From positions 1 through 32,091 of the forward strand of contig JAFXPL010000120.1 of assembly GCA_017527945.1 (NCBI GenBank): DNA of 32,091 bases, given 5' to 3'. Under the pieces are notes generated by a model. That model saw only the letters and a list, made by a program, of their open reading frames with translations, made no database searches and had not been told where the DNA came from. The position numbers and the translations under genes were made by a program. Shown one piece after another: positions 14,478-23,140 of the stretch (positions within the stretch are counted from its first letter, which is position 1; the number at the start of each line of letters is the position of its first letter). The DNA comes from Bacteroidales bacterium (GTDB lineage Bacteria; Bacteroidota; Bacteroidia; Bacteroidales; WCHB1-69).

Positions 14478-15353
14478 ATGGCGAAAAACGAGAAACCATT
14501 GGGACGTGGGTTGGGTGCCATGCTCGGCGGTATGGACATCCCCGTCCGCAGCGAAAGCTCGCAAATTGTGAGCGGGAACACCAACATCCATATCTCCTCC
14601 ATCGAGGCGAACCCCTACCAGCCCCGGACGCAGTTCGACGAGGAGGCACTCAACGAGCTGGCGCAGTCCATCAAGACCTACGGGCTGATCCAGCCGGTGA
14701 CGGTTCGCCCGGTCGGGAACGGCAATTACCAGCTGATTTCCGGCGAACGCAGGTTCCGCGCCGCACAAATCGCCGGGCTGACCGAGATCCCCGCCTTCGT
14801 GCGCACGGTCGATGACGCGCAGTCCATCCAGATGGCGCTCGTGGAGAATATCCAGCGCGCCGACCTGAACGCTATCGAAATCGCCATGAGCTACCAGATG
14901 CTGATCGACGAGTGCCACTTCACCCAGGAGGAGCTTGGTGCCAAGGTCGGCAAGACCAACACCACCATTTCCAACTACCTGCGCCTGCTCAAACTCCCCA
15001 CCCCCGTGCAGGTGGCCGTGCGCGACAACCAGATCTCCATGGGCCACGCACGCGCACTCGTGCCCGTGGAAGACGAGGCCACACAGGCAAAGCTGGTGCA
15101 ACAAATCGTGAACGAGCAACTTTCCGTCCGACAAACCGAAACATTGGTGAAAAAGGCCCTGGAAGGAGCGAAAAACAAAAAATCGAAGGTGAAAATCACC
15201 CTCTCCGACGAAGTGCGCACCGCTCAGAACGCTATATCCAAGAAATTGAGCGCCAAAGTGAACATCAAGAAAGACATCTCCGGCAAGGGACAGATTCAGA
15301 TTCCCTTCGCCTCCGACGAGGAACTGAAAAAAATCCTGGACTTGCTGCAATAA
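14478..15353 (+). CDS. parB: Chromosome-partitioning protein ParB
   Basis: A 291-residue ParB/Spo0J-type protein that binds parS and spreads as a CTP-dependent clamp. The N-terminus has the ParA-activating GRGLGAML motif. The ParB/Srx domain follows (NPYQPRTQFDEEAL, then ISGERRFRAAQIAG, the CTP-binding region, then ALVENIQRADLNAIE). The HTH that reads parS is around EELGAKVGKTNTTISNYL. The ATG at 14478 is preferred over the GTG at 14472. No parS site was identified by eye in this window. Confidence 0.96.
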   Translation: MAKNEKPLGRGLGAMLGGMDIPVRSESSQIVSGNTNIHISSIEANPYQPRTQFDEEALNELAQSIKTYGLIQPVTVRPVGNGNYQLISGERRFRAAQIAGLTEIPAFVRTVDDAQSIQMALVENIQRADLNAIEIAMSYQMLIDECHFTQEELGAKVGKTNTTISNYLRLLKLPTPVQVAVRDNQISMGHARALVPVEDEATQAKLVQQIVNEQLSVRQTETLVKKALEGAKNKKSKVKITLSDEVRTAQNAISKKLSAKVNIKKDISGKGQIQIPFASDEELKKILDLLQ

Positions 15354-15394
15354 AAACGGCTTCCGTGCGTTGTGCCGCCGTAAATATTCGCTTT

Positions 15395-15973
15395 ATGAAA
15401 CATGGCAAACAGATTCTTCTCGTCTTCATCATGCTCTGTATGAGTCTGTTCGCCTATTCCCAAAACATAGAAACCTCACATCCGGGCCGCGTGAAGACGC
15501 ACGATTCGCTCCGGGTTGCCAAGCATAGCCCTACCGTGGCCATGCTCTGCTCCATTATCCCCGGCGGCGGACAAATATACAACCGGAAATACTGGAAAGT
15601 GCCCATCGTCTATGGACTGTTGGAAGCGTCCGGCTATTTCCTGTGCAAATACGCCTCCGACATGATGCTCTACCGGCGCGAGTTCATTAACCGCCGCGAC
15701 GGCCACACCGAACTGCTCATCCCCGGTCTGGCCAACACCACCGATGAGGGCATCCTGGCCCTGAAGCAGACCTCGCAACGCAACATGGAAATCTCCATCG
15801 CCGCCACCGCCATCATCTACACCCTTAACTTCATCGATGCCATGGTCGATGCGCACCTCTACTATTTCGATGTCTCCGACGACCTTTCGCTCCACTGGAG
15901 CCCGATGCTGCTCCCGAACCCCGTCAACACCTCCCCCTCGTACGGAGTGAGCGTGGTGCTGGCTTTCAAGTGA
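15395..15973 (+). CDS. DUF5683 exported membrane protein
   Basis: A 192-residue protein of the DUF5683 family, whose usual place in Bacteroidota is directly after parB. A signal peptide (residues about 1-23, LLVFIMLCMSLFAYSQ) is followed by the signature PGGGQIYNRKYWKVPIVYG, in which the first helix enters the membrane. A second hydrophobic stretch (ISIAATAIIYTLNFIDAMVDAHL) has the family's D..vDA.L pattern. The function is unknown. The ATG at 15395 is chosen because the longer upstream frame overlaps parB and lacks protein-like composition. Confidence 0.9.
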   Translation: MKHGKQILLVFIMLCMSLFAYSQNIETSHPGRVKTHDSLRVAKHSPTVAMLCSIIPGGGQIYNRKYWKVPIVYGLLEASGYFLCKYASDMMLYRREFINRRDGHTELLIPGLANTTDEGILALKQTSQRNMEISIAATAIIYTLNFIDAMVDAHLYYFDVSDDLSLHWSPMLLPNPVNTSPSYGVSVVLAFK

Positions 15974-15991
15974 GGAATGATGATTTGTGAC

Positions 15992-16021
15992 TTGTGATTT
16001 GTGAAAAAAATTGTACTTTTG
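15992..16021 (+). promoter_or_regulatory. Promoter of the toxin-antitoxin operon
   Basis: TTG (15992-15994), a 19-base spacer, then TACTTTTG (16014-16021) make the best-spaced Bacteroidota promoter in the window. It lies 26 bases ahead of the antitoxin start. Confidence 0.65.
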
Positions 16022-16047
16022 CATCTAATTTTCAATTTTCAATTAAC

Positions 16048-16287
16048 ATGACGGCTATAGAATTACAATCCGAACTTTTGCGTGAAATATCCCCGATAGC
16101 GGAGGACGAAGGGCTGATGCGCAAGGTCATCGGCTATGTGCGGAAACTGGCTCGCGGACGTGACGCAACGGCCGAAGCGGACGAGGAAATCCGGACGAAC
16201 TTGAGGCAGGCCTTTGCCGAGTTCAAGGAGTGCCAGGAAGGAAAATGTGAAACAAGAGATTTGTTTGATGTTTTAAAAGAATTATGA
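16048..16287 (+). CDS. Putative antitoxin of a RelE-type pair
   Basis: A 79-residue, mainly helical, charged protein (LQSELLREISPIAEDEGL, then MRKVIGYVRKLARG, then an EFKECQEGK segment). It resembles the small antitoxins that precede RelE/ParE toxins in Bacteroidota. Its stop overlaps the toxin start in ATGA, the classic arrangement for coupled toxin-antitoxin genes. No DNA-binding domain can be named with confidence. Confidence 0.75.
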   Translation: MTAIELQSELLREISPIAEDEGLMRKVIGYVRKLARGRDATAEADEEIRTNLRQAFAEFKECQEGKCETRDLFDVLKEL

Positions 16288-16628
16288 TCTACCAATTTAG
16301 AACGATACCATCCTTTGATCGAGAGCTCAAACAACTATCAAAACGTTATTCTTCCATTGCAGAAGACTTAAGGGATCTGGTCGGTCAATTACAGGAAAAC
16401 CCTTTCATTGGTACCAGTTTAGGACATGGGGTCAGAAAAATCCGTATGGCCATTTCCTCAAAAGGAGGAGGGAAAAGAGGTGGCGCACGTGTGATAACGC
16501 ATACAAATGTTTTGATGAATGTAGGAAAAGGCATAATACATTTTCTATCCATATATGATAAGTCATCGCAAACTTCCATTTCGAATAAAGAGATAAAAAA
16601 TCTTTTGGAAGAAGCTGATATTCAGTAA
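16284..16628 (+). CDS. RelE/ParE-superfamily toxin
   Basis: A 114-residue protein with the RelE/ParE layout: a first strand (YQFRTIPSF), then DRELKQLSKRYSSIAEDLRD helices, a central GVRKIRMAI strand, a basic KGGGKRGGARVI segment, and a final strand with FLSIYDKSS. The family contains mRNA interferases that act in the ribosome A-site. The KGGG.RGGAR.I pattern is typical of the subgroup annotated as addiction-module RelE/HigB-like toxins. The gene is AT-rich compared with parB and dapB, which suggests later arrival. Toxicity itself is inferred. Confidence 0.85.
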   Translation: MIYQFRTIPSFDRELKQLSKRYSSIAEDLRDLVGQLQENPFIGTSLGHGVRKIRMAISSKGGGKRGGARVITHTNVLMNVGKGIIHFLSIYDKSSQTSISNKEIKNLLEEADIQ

Positions 16629-16639
16629 AATATTCAAGT

Positions 16640-17362
16640 ATGAAAATTGCAATTTTAGGATACGGAAAAATGGGCCATATTGTGGAGAAAGTGCTGCGCG
16701 GACGCGGGCATGAGGTGGTGGCCGTCATCGACAACGACGCGGACTGGCAGCGCTTTGGCGGCGAGTTCCGGCAGGCGGAGGTGGCCATCGACTTCTCGGA
16801 GCCGTCGGCGGCCGTGCCGAACATCCTTCGCGCCTTCGAGGCGAATGTGCCTGTGGTGGTCGGCACCACCGGCTGGCTCGACCGTCTCGAAGAAGTCCGG
16901 CAGGCTTGCGAGAAACACAATGGCCGACTGGTCTATGGCTCGAACTTCAGCATCGGAGTCAACCTCTTCTTCAAGGTCAACCAACTGTTAGCCAAGCTGA
17001 TGAATACGCAGCCGCGTTACCATGCCGCCGTGGAGGAGACCCACCACATCCACAAAAAGGATGCCCCGAGTGGCACCGCCATCCATATCGCCGAGGACAT
17101 CATCCGCGAGGTGGACGCTCTGCAGGAGTGGCGGCTCACCCCTTGCGACCACACCCGCGTGACCCTGCCCGTCACGGCCATCCGCCAAGGCGAGGTGCCT
17201 GGCACGCACGTTGTGACCTGGGACTCGCCGGAAGACACCATTGAGATCCGCCACACTGCCCACAGCCGCGAAGGCTTCGCCCTCGGCGCCGTCCTCGCCG
17301 CCGAATGGCTGCCCCTCCAACCCGCCGGCCTCTACCCCTTCGACAAAACCCTAATCTCCTAA
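16640..17362 (+). CDS. dapB: 4-hydroxy-tetrahydrodipicolinate reductase
   Basis: A 240-residue NAD(P)H-dependent reductase of lysine and diaminopimelate synthesis, supplying peptidoglycan precursors. The Rossmann motif GYGKMGH (7-13) is followed by VVGTTGW (73-79). The catalytic segment HHIHKKDAPSGTA (135-147) holds the acid/base His135 and Lys139, and a GxxT-type substrate loop follows. Length is normal for Bacteroidota. The gene sits 11 bases after the toxin; in relatives it usually follows DUF5683 directly. Confidence 0.97.
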   Translation: MKIAILGYGKMGHIVEKVLRGRGHEVVAVIDNDADWQRFGGEFRQAEVAIDFSEPSAAVPNILRAFEANVPVVVGTTGWLDRLEEVRQACEKHNGRLVYGSNFSIGVNLFFKVNQLLAKLMNTQPRYHAAVEETHHIHKKDAPSGTAIHIAEDIIREVDALQEWRLTPCDHTRVTLPVTAIRQGEVPGTHVVTWDSPEDTIEIRHTAHSREGFALGAVLAAEWLPLQPAGLYPFDKTLIS

Positions 17363-17415
17363 ACCCCTAATCTCCTAATCTCCTAAACCCCTAACCCAAT
17401 AACCCAATAACCCAA
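17349..17415. repeat. Tandem repeat, CTAATCTC/CTAAACCC then AACCCAAT units
   Basis: Eight to nine imperfect units. The tract starts in the last dapB codons, includes its stop and ends just before lepB. Confidence 0.85.
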
Positions 17416-17417
17416 AC

Positions 17418-19055
17418 ATGTTCATATCCAAAACCGCTCTTATCGTTATCCTCATCATCTCTTTCCTCGGCTGGCAAGTCGGGATGTGGGGCATTTTCAA
17501 AAAAGCCGGTCTCAAGCCGTGGCTGTCGTTGATCCCGTTCTACAACGTGTGGCTGTGGATCAAGGTGGTCATCGGCCGGAAATGGTGGTGGATGCTGCTT
17601 TTCCTGATACCGTATCTCGGCATTTTCATGTTCTACTACATGGTGTGGGAGACGATTCGGCAGTTCGACAAATACAGCTACCTGCCGCTGATTCTCGGGA
17701 CGGCCTTTTTCCCGTTCTACCTGCCTTACCTTGGTTTCTCGCCGAAGGAGCAGTACATCACGCCGGAGAATCTGGTACGGCCGAAGAAGAGTTCCGGGCG
17801 TTCGTGGGGCGACGCGCTGATATTCGCGGTGGCTGCCGCCTACATCATCCGCGCCTGCTGGTTCGAGCTCTACACCATCCCGACCTCCTCCATGGAGAGC
17901 TCGCTGATGGTGGGCGACTTCCTCTCGGTGAGCAAGATCGCATACGGTGTCCGTGTGCCGCAAACCCCTGTGGCTGTACCGTTTATCCACAACAAGCTGC
18001 CGAAAACCGAGGTGAAGTCCTATTCGGAAATCATCAAGCTGCCGTATATCCGCTCCAAGGCCCTCAATCCGGTGAAGCGCAACGACGTGGTGGTCTTCAA
18101 CTATCCCGATGGCGACACCGTGGTGGTGGAGCGCCAGGCCGAGAGCTACTACGCCATCGTGCGCGAGTTCGAGGCGATGCTCAACCCCAACGCCACTGAC
18201 GCGGAAAAAGCCAACCTTTTCCGCCGCTACCCGCCCGAATACATCCAGCAGATGCGCAACAAATACGGCGAAGACTACAAGCCCGGCATGGGCAGGAAGG
18301 CGGTTTGGAAGGAATACAAGGTGATAGCCCGTCCGGTCGACAAGCGCGAAAACTACGTGAAACGCTGCATCGGAACCCCGGGCGACAAATTGCAAATCAT
18401 TGATAAACAGGTGTATATCAATGGACAGAAGGCCGTGAACCCCGACCGTATGCAGTTTGCCTGCATCGTGTCGCACCCGAGCGGCCTGCAACTCTCCAAA
18501 AAAGATCGCAAGAATCTGAATATCAATGAGGAAGATATGCAGCAGGTGGATATTAACCGTTATCTTTTCACGCTGAATGACAAGCAAAGGGAAAGCATTG
18601 ACAAGAAAGGGTTCACCGTGCAGATACTGGGCGAGGAAAACGGTTCCTACAGCCCCGAGATCTTTCCGCACGACAGCAACTACAAGTGGAACAAGGACTT
18701 TTTCGGGCCGTTGACCATCCCGCAGAAAGGCATGACGGTGCAGATTTCGCCCGAAAACATCGCCCTGTACGAGAAAATCATCCACAACTACGAAGGCCAC
18801 GACCTGCAAGTGAAAGACGGCAAGGTGTATGTCGATGGGCAAGCTGCCGACCAGTACACCTTCGCGATGGACTACTATTTCATGATGGGCGACAACCGCC
18901 ACAACTCCGCCGACTCCCGCTTCTGGGGCTTCGTGCCGGAAGACCACATCGTGGGCAAGGCCTCCATCGTCTGGCTCTCACTCGACAAGTTCAAGACCAT
19001 GAGCGACAAGGGCAAAATCCGTTGGAACCGAATGTTCAAGAAGATTAGGATGTAA
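17418..19055 (+). CDS. lepB: Signal peptidase I with extra N-terminal membrane domain
   Basis: A 545-residue serine/lysine protease that removes signal peptides from exported proteins. Residues 1-110 form a multi-helix membrane domain of the DUF5684 type ([20 protein letters not shown]). The peptidase part has Ser158 in [13 protein letters not shown], Lys315 in [11 protein letters not shown], and box [15 protein letters not shown] near the C-terminus. About 155 residues separate Ser and Lys, far more than in E. coli LepB, and another long insertion precedes box E. Both are common in Bacteroidota. It follows dapB through a repeat tract. Confidence 0.95.
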   Translation: MFISKTALIVILIISFLGWQVGMWGIFKKAGLKPWLSLIPFYNVWLWIKVVIGRKWWWMLLFLIPYLGIFMFYYMVWETIRQFDKYSYLPLILGTAFFPFYLPYLGFSPKEQYITPENLVRPKKSSGRSWGDALIFAVAAAYIIRACWFELYTIPTSSMESSLMVGDFLSVSKIAYGVRVPQTPVAVPFIHNKLPKTEVKSYSEIIKLPYIRSKALNPVKRNDVVVFNYPDGDTVVVERQAESYYAIVREFEAMLNPNATDAEKANLFRRYPPEYIQQMRNKYGEDYKPGMGRKAVWKEYKVIARPVDKRENYVKRCIGTPGDKLQIIDKQVYINGQKAVNPDRMQFACIVSHPSGLQLSKKDRKNLNINEEDMQQVDINRYLFTLNDKQRESIDKKGFTVQILGEENGSYSPEIFPHDSNYKWNKDFFGPLTIPQKGMTVQISPENIALYEKIIHNYEGHDLQVKDGKVYVDGQAADQYTFAMDYYFMMGDNRHNSADSRFWGFVPEDHIVGKASIVWLSLDKFKTMSDKGKIRWNRMFKKIRM

Positions 19056-19113
19056 GTCTGCACAATAAATCCGCGCTTTCTCCGTTATGGCGACCGCAAA
19101 AAAAAATTGGAAT

Positions 19114-20526
19114 ATGAGAAAGAACATACTTTTGCTTGTGTCGCTGTTGGTGCTCGGCGCAAGTGTCATCGCGAAAGCCCAAACAGAAGAGACGTGTCTC
19201 GCCAAAGCGCCTGCCGAAGTGGTGGTGAACCAGCAGTTCCAATATACCGTGACCACTTCCGAGAAGGGCACTGTTTTGGACACTGATTTTGGGAAGTTCG
19301 AGTTCGTGGGCGGCCCCTCCATGGGGTCCAGCACCTCCATCTCCATCGCTAACGGGCATACCGAGCAGAGCACGCAATACACTTATACCTACGTGCTTGC
19401 GGCTCGCAGGGAGGGTACTTTCACCATCCCTGGGGTCTCCATCTCCGTTGATGGGCGTGTGCTGCGCAGCAATCCTGTGGAGGTCAGAGTAGTGAAGGCC
19501 GGCAAGCAGTCGCAGGAGAACATGAACAACGCCCAGAACGACTTCTTCCACTTCGAGTGGCCCGGCTTCAACTTCTTCGGGGGCGATGACAGCCGCTCGC
19601 AGGAGCCGAGGTCGAAGTCAAAGTCCGAAAAGGTGGAGTTCAAGGACGAAATCAAGAAAGACGATCTTTTCGTGAAGGCCGAGATCGCGCAGGCGGAGGC
19701 CTGGCAGGGTGAGGCCGTCGTGGTGACCCACAAGCTCTACATCAAGCAGGACATCCGCGGCTACGACATCACGCGCGCCAACTACGCCGCCACCGATGCG
19801 TTCTGGCTCGACCGGCTGGACCAAAGCTACAGCGAGGAATCGACCGAGACCATCAAGGGCGAACGCTACCATGTCTATACCATTCTGCAGACGGTGGCCT
19901 ATCCGCTGAAGACCGGCAAACTGACCATCCCGAAGATGGACCTGATGGTGCGCATCGGCGTGCCCGCCGTGGTCAACAACCCGTTCTTTGGCTCGATGAC
20001 GACCACCCGCGCTAAAGACTTCCGTTTGACTTCCAACGATTTGACACTCAAGGTAAAACCGCTTCCTGGAGTCCAGAACAGCGGCAAGACCGAAATCGTC
20101 GGCCATTTCGACATCTCCGCTTCCATCAACAAGACGGAGGTCCGCGCCAACCAGTCGTTGGAGCTCACGGTGACGGTCTCCGGTAACGGCAACCTGCACC
20201 ACATCGAGGCGAAGGACCTCGACATCGAGTTCCCCGCCGACTGCGATGTCACCTATCCCAAAATAAGCCAGCACATCAGCGCGAAAGGTAACTTGGTGAC
20301 CGGCTCCAAGACGTTCAAGTTCCGCCTCATCCCGCGCTCCGAGGGCGAATTTTTCATTCCCGGCGCCAATTTCACCTACTATGACGATGAAATCCAGACG
20401 CACAAGAGCATTGCCACGCAGGATTTCCGCATTGAGGTCAAGCCGGGGTTGCTGACTCCGCAGGATTCGGGCGAAGGGGAAGACAGCAAGGCGAGCAAGC
20501 CGAAGGGGAAGGTGTATAAGATTTAG
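19114..20526 (+). CDS. BatD-like exported protein (oxygen-tolerance family)
   Basis: A 470-residue protein of the BatD family. Residues 1-23 are a signal peptide (ILLLVSLLVLGASVIAKA); an upstream in-frame ATG at 19087 would add nine residues. The mature part consists of repeated immunoglobulin-like beta domains. Typical text includes VVNQQFQYTVTTSEKG, FVGGPSMGSSTSI and FTIPGVSISVDG, with a similar FFIPGANFTY near the end. Classical BatD proteins are about 580-600 residues with a C-terminal membrane helix and lie in batABCDE operons; this one lacks both. Its role is probably envelope-related. Confidence 0.88.
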   Translation: MRKNILLLVSLLVLGASVIAKAQTEETCLAKAPAEVVVNQQFQYTVTTSEKGTVLDTDFGKFEFVGGPSMGSSTSISIANGHTEQSTQYTYTYVLAARREGTFTIPGVSISVDGRVLRSNPVEVRVVKAGKQSQENMNNAQNDFFHFEWPGFNFFGGDDSRSQEPRSKSKSEKVEFKDEIKKDDLFVKAEIAQAEAWQGEAVVVTHKLYIKQDIRGYDITRANYAATDAFWLDRLDQSYSEESTETIKGERYHVYTILQTVAYPLKTGKLTIPKMDLMVRIGVPAVVNNPFFGSMTTTRAKDFRLTSNDLTLKVKPLPGVQNSGKTEIVGHFDISASINKTEVRANQSLELTVTVSGNGNLHHIEAKDLDIEFPADCDVTYPKISQHISAKGNLVTGSKTFKFRLIPRSEGEFFIPGANFTYYDDEIQTHKSIATQDFRIEVKPGLLTPQDSGEGEDSKASKPKGKVYKI

Positions 20527-20578
20527 TTTAGTAGGTTTAGAGAGATTAGAGAGATTAGAGAGTTTAGAGAGTTTAGTT
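20521..20578. repeat. Tandem repeat, AGAGA(G/T)TTTAG-type unit
   Basis: Six to seven imperfect 7-8 base units between the BatD-like gene and the Omp28 gene. The tract includes the BatD stop (20524-20526). Confidence 0.85.
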
Positions 20579-20591
20579 AAGGGAAAAAGTG

Positions 20592-20599
20592 TATTTTTG
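20592..20599 (+). promoter_or_regulatory. -7 promoter box of the Omp28 gene
   Basis: TATTTTTG matches TAnnTTTG, 22 bases before the start at 20621. Confidence 0.55.
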
Positions 20600-20620
20600 C
20601 GTTTTCAAATATTCGAAAAA

Positions 20621-21478
20621 ATGAAAAAAATATCTTATCTTTCGTTGGTGGCGATGTTTGTCGCAGTGAGTTTCGCGGCGTGCGACAAAGTCGAGGGCCC
20701 TTATTATAATATTGTGTCGAACGAGAATGTCACGGTGTCGTTTCCCGATATCGATCCCGCATCTGTTTACCGCAAGGTTTTGATTGAGGAGTTCACGGGG
20801 CACCGCTGCACAAACTGTCCGGCGGGGCACCAGATTCTCGAACAGCTGCACCAGCGCTATGGCGACACGCTTGTGGCGGTCGGTGTCCATTACGGGGCAT
20901 TGGCCAAGCCGAGCGGCACGATGTTCAGCTACGATTTCCGCACGGAACCGGGTACCAAGCTCGGCGACGCCTATAACATCGATGCCATCCCGAAGGCTAT
21001 CGTGAACCGCGAAATGAAAGAAGGCGGCTGGTCGCGCGAGCAGTGGGCAAACGTGGTCGGCGAAGTCGATCGCTCCGATGTGAAAGCGGCCCTGCAAATC
21101 ATCAACGAATACGATCCTGCCAGTATGTCACTGAAAGTCAACACGAAAGTGACCCTGTTGCAGAATCATGAGGGACCTCTCTCTCTGGTTATCTATCTTT
21201 TGGAAGACGGTATTGTGAAACCGCAGAAAGACGGTGCCGAGAATATCGAGAACTATACGCACAACCACGTGCTTCGTGCCTCGCTGACAGACGTTTTCGG
21301 CCTGTCGCTGAATGACAACAGCCAGCTTTGGGACGAAGACGACACCGTTCTCTATGCCACTCGGCTCGATTGCAAGAACACCGACTGGGTGATGGGCAAC
21401 TGCCAAGTGGTGGCCGTCCTTTTGGATCCCTTTGCGTCAGAAGTCCTCCAAGTCGAAAAAGTCCCCGTCATCCAATAA
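20621..21478 (+). CDS. Omp28-family lipoprotein with thioredoxin-like CxxC
   Basis: A 285-residue surface or periplasmic lipoprotein. The lipobox ends at Cys21 (VSFAAC), so it is lipidated. The Omp28 signature is VLIEEFTGHRCTNCPAGH, a thioredoxin-fold entry with a CTNC pair, followed by LEQLHQRYGDTLVAVGVHYG. The second half is beta-rich. The family includes the outer-membrane protein Omp28 of Porphyromonas. Whether the CxxC is redox-active or binds metal is unknown. The start at 20621 is chosen because it begins the signal peptide and follows the -7 box. Confidence 0.9.
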   Translation: MKKISYLSLVAMFVAVSFAACDKVEGPYYNIVSNENVTVSFPDIDPASVYRKVLIEEFTGHRCTNCPAGHQILEQLHQRYGDTLVAVGVHYGALAKPSGTMFSYDFRTEPGTKLGDAYNIDAIPKAIVNREMKEGGWSREQWANVVGEVDRSDVKAALQIINEYDPASMSLKVNTKVTLLQNHEGPLSLVIYLLEDGIVKPQKDGAENIENYTHNHVLRASLTDVFGLSLNDNSQLWDEDDTVLYATRLDCKNTDWVMGNCQVVAVLLDPFASEVLQVEKVPVIQ

Positions 21479-21543
21479 CCTCTTAATCTTTCTAAACTTT
21501 CTAATCTTTCTAAACTTTCTAAACTTTCTAAACCTCCTAAATT
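21477..21543. repeat. Tandem repeat, TTTCTAAAC/TTTCTAATC unit
   Basis: Six to seven 8-9 base units fill the gap between the Omp28 gene and the dehydrogenase gene. Confidence 0.85.
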
Positions 21544-21550
21544 CAAAGAA

Positions 21551-22471
21551 ATGCGAATCACCGCCATAGAACCCATCGGCATCACCGCCGAGAGAGCACA
21601 GGAAATAAAGCAGGATTTGGCCGCCAAGGGCCATGAATTTGTCTGGTTCCCAGACCGGAAAGAGGATTCCGCCACGTTGGTGGAACGCATGAAGGACTCG
21701 GAAGTGGTCATCGTTTCCAACATTCCGCTTCGCGCGGAGGTCCTTTCGCAATGTCCGAAACTCCAGTTCTTGAACGTCGCGTTCACGGGGCTGGACCACA
21801 TTGACCTGGCGTATTGCCAGGCGCACGGCATCAAGGTGAAGAACGCCTCCGGCTATGCCACGCAGGCGGTGGCGGAGTTGGCGGTCGGGCTGATGCTTGA
21901 CGTGCTGCGGCAGATCACCTTCCTCGACGGGCGCATCCGCGAGGGCGGCGTGCGCGGAGCCTTCCTCGGTCGCGAGCTGCACGGCAAGACCGTCGGCATC
22001 GTCGGCACGGGTGCCATCGGTATTCGCACCGCGAAGCTGTTGCAGGCGTTCGGTTGCCGGGTGATTGCTTGGAGCCGCACCGAGAAACCGGAAGTCGCCG
22101 CGATGGGTGTTCCCTACGTCTCGTTGCCGGAGCTGATGCAAGGCAGCGACATCATCTCGCTGCACGTACCGCTCACCGATGAAACAAAACACTTGATTAG
22201 CAGAGATTTATTGGCTTTATGCAAACCTACGGCCGTCCTCGTCAACACAGCTCGGGGCAATGTGGTCGATATGGATGCTTTGGCGGAGTTCCTGCGCGAC
22301 GGCCGCATCGCCGGCGCGGGCATCGACGTCTATGAGAAGGAGCCGCCGCTTCCGCAGGACCACGCGCTTGTGCAGGCACCCCATTGCGTACTCGTGCCCC
22401 ACATCGGCTACGCCACGCGCGAGGCCTTCGACATACGTATTGACATCGTTCTGCGGAACTTGGGGGCTTAA
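21551..22471 (+). CDS. NAD-dependent D-2-hydroxyacid dehydrogenase
   Basis: A 306-residue oxidoreductase of the D-isomer 2-hydroxyacid dehydrogenase family. The cofactor motif GTGAIG spans 152-157 in VGIVGTGAIGIRTAK. Catalytic residues are Arg235 (NTARGNVVD), Glu264 (DVYEKEPP) and His284 (VPHIGYAT). The substrate (glycerate, lactate, phosphoglycerate or another 2-hydroxyacid) cannot be told; no ACT domain is present, so a long-form SerA is excluded. The 24-base gap behind the repeat tract gives no clear promoter. Confidence 0.92.
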   Translation: MRITAIEPIGITAERAQEIKQDLAAKGHEFVWFPDRKEDSATLVERMKDSEVVIVSNIPLRAEVLSQCPKLQFLNVAFTGLDHIDLAYCQAHGIKVKNASGYATQAVAELAVGLMLDVLRQITFLDGRIREGGVRGAFLGRELHGKTVGIVGTGAIGIRTAKLLQAFGCRVIAWSRTEKPEVAAMGVPYVSLPELMQGSDIISLHVPLTDETKHLISRDLLALCKPTAVLVNTARGNVVDMDALAEFLRDGRIAGAGIDVYEKEPPLPQDHALVQAPHCVLVPHIGYATREAFDIRIDIVLRNLGA

Positions 22472-22575
22472 GCATCATCCCAAACAGAGATCAGCCCTTG
22501 CTTTTGCCGACTCGCACGCGCGCGCACATGCGCGAAATATTTAGCGTACACCAACAATTTTTAACCGAAACATGC

Positions 22576-23016
22576 TCACTGGATTTCCTCTATGTGGTTA
22601 TCATTGCCGCGATAATTGATATAATAGATGGCATCTTCTGTCACTTCCAACAGCTGTTCGAGAAATTCGCCATAAGAAAACGGGACCTTGTCGCCAGGTT
22701 TCCGAATGACTTTCGGGGTGAATTGCAAGCTTTCGTCCAACGTGCCCATCACCAAACAGTGTTCCTCCATTCTCGTCGATTTCGTGCTCTTGAATCACTG
22801 TACGGCTGGTCTTGTCATAAATAACGATAAACATCTCGTCATCTTTTCCCTGACCATTCTGATCCACAGCGCTGAAGTAAAGGTCGTGGTCATCCTCGGC
22901 CAGCACTGGTTTCCAATCTGCACCGTGTTATAGACGTTGCCCTCGTGGTCCGTCACGGTTGGAGTGCTTGGGCAGGGCTGACCATCGACGCTGGTTGAAG
23001 AAATGGGCTCACTCAT
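22576..23016 (-). pseudogene. Decayed protein with partial FISUMP domain
   Basis: Three minus-strand frames must be joined to read sensible protein. The upstream frame (23016-22795) contains DHEGNVYNTVQIGNQCW, the hallmark start of the Fibrobacter succinogenes major paralogous (FISUMP) domain, and is preceded by PCPSTPTV. Right after the tryptophan, sense moves to another frame with EDDHDLYFSAVDQNG and MFIVIYDKTSRTVIQ. Near 22770 it moves again, to a frame with LQFTPKVIRKPGDKVPF and AIYYINYRGNDNH, ending at 22576. The FISUMP continuation (W(M)KENL) is missing, so it may be a chimera of two broken genes as well as frameshifted. Confidence 0.65.
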
Positions 23017-23026
23017 ATTTCATCGG

Positions 23027-23140
23027 TCACTTGAAATTGACCCCTGCACGAAACCTGGCATTCAACTTCTTCCCGTTCATGTTTAGGGAACACGCAAAGC
23101 ACCATGGAGCGTTGTATCGCCGAGTTACGCAAGCGTCATC
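23027..23140 (-). pseudogene. Fragment resembling an outer-membrane protein C-terminus
   Basis: A 37-codon open stretch on the minus strand ends in LNARFRAGVNFK and a stop. An alternating aromatic/hydrophobic end of this kind is typical of the last strand of outer-membrane barrels. It begins after an in-frame stop and has no start codon in a sensible place. Confidence 0.35.

Noticed and set aside
13651..15353. Plasmid partition system
   Set aside because: parA-parB lie between yidC/PUR and DUF5683/dapB/lepB, a chromosomal context; no replication initiator was seen.
13310..15353. parS site near parAB
   Set aside because: No convincing parS-like palindrome was found by eye; an acgtg-containing palindrome near 295 has the wrong flanks.
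17391..18947. 518-codon minus-strand frame opposite lepB
   Set aside because: Antisense shadow of signal peptidase I, whose catalytic motifs are clear.
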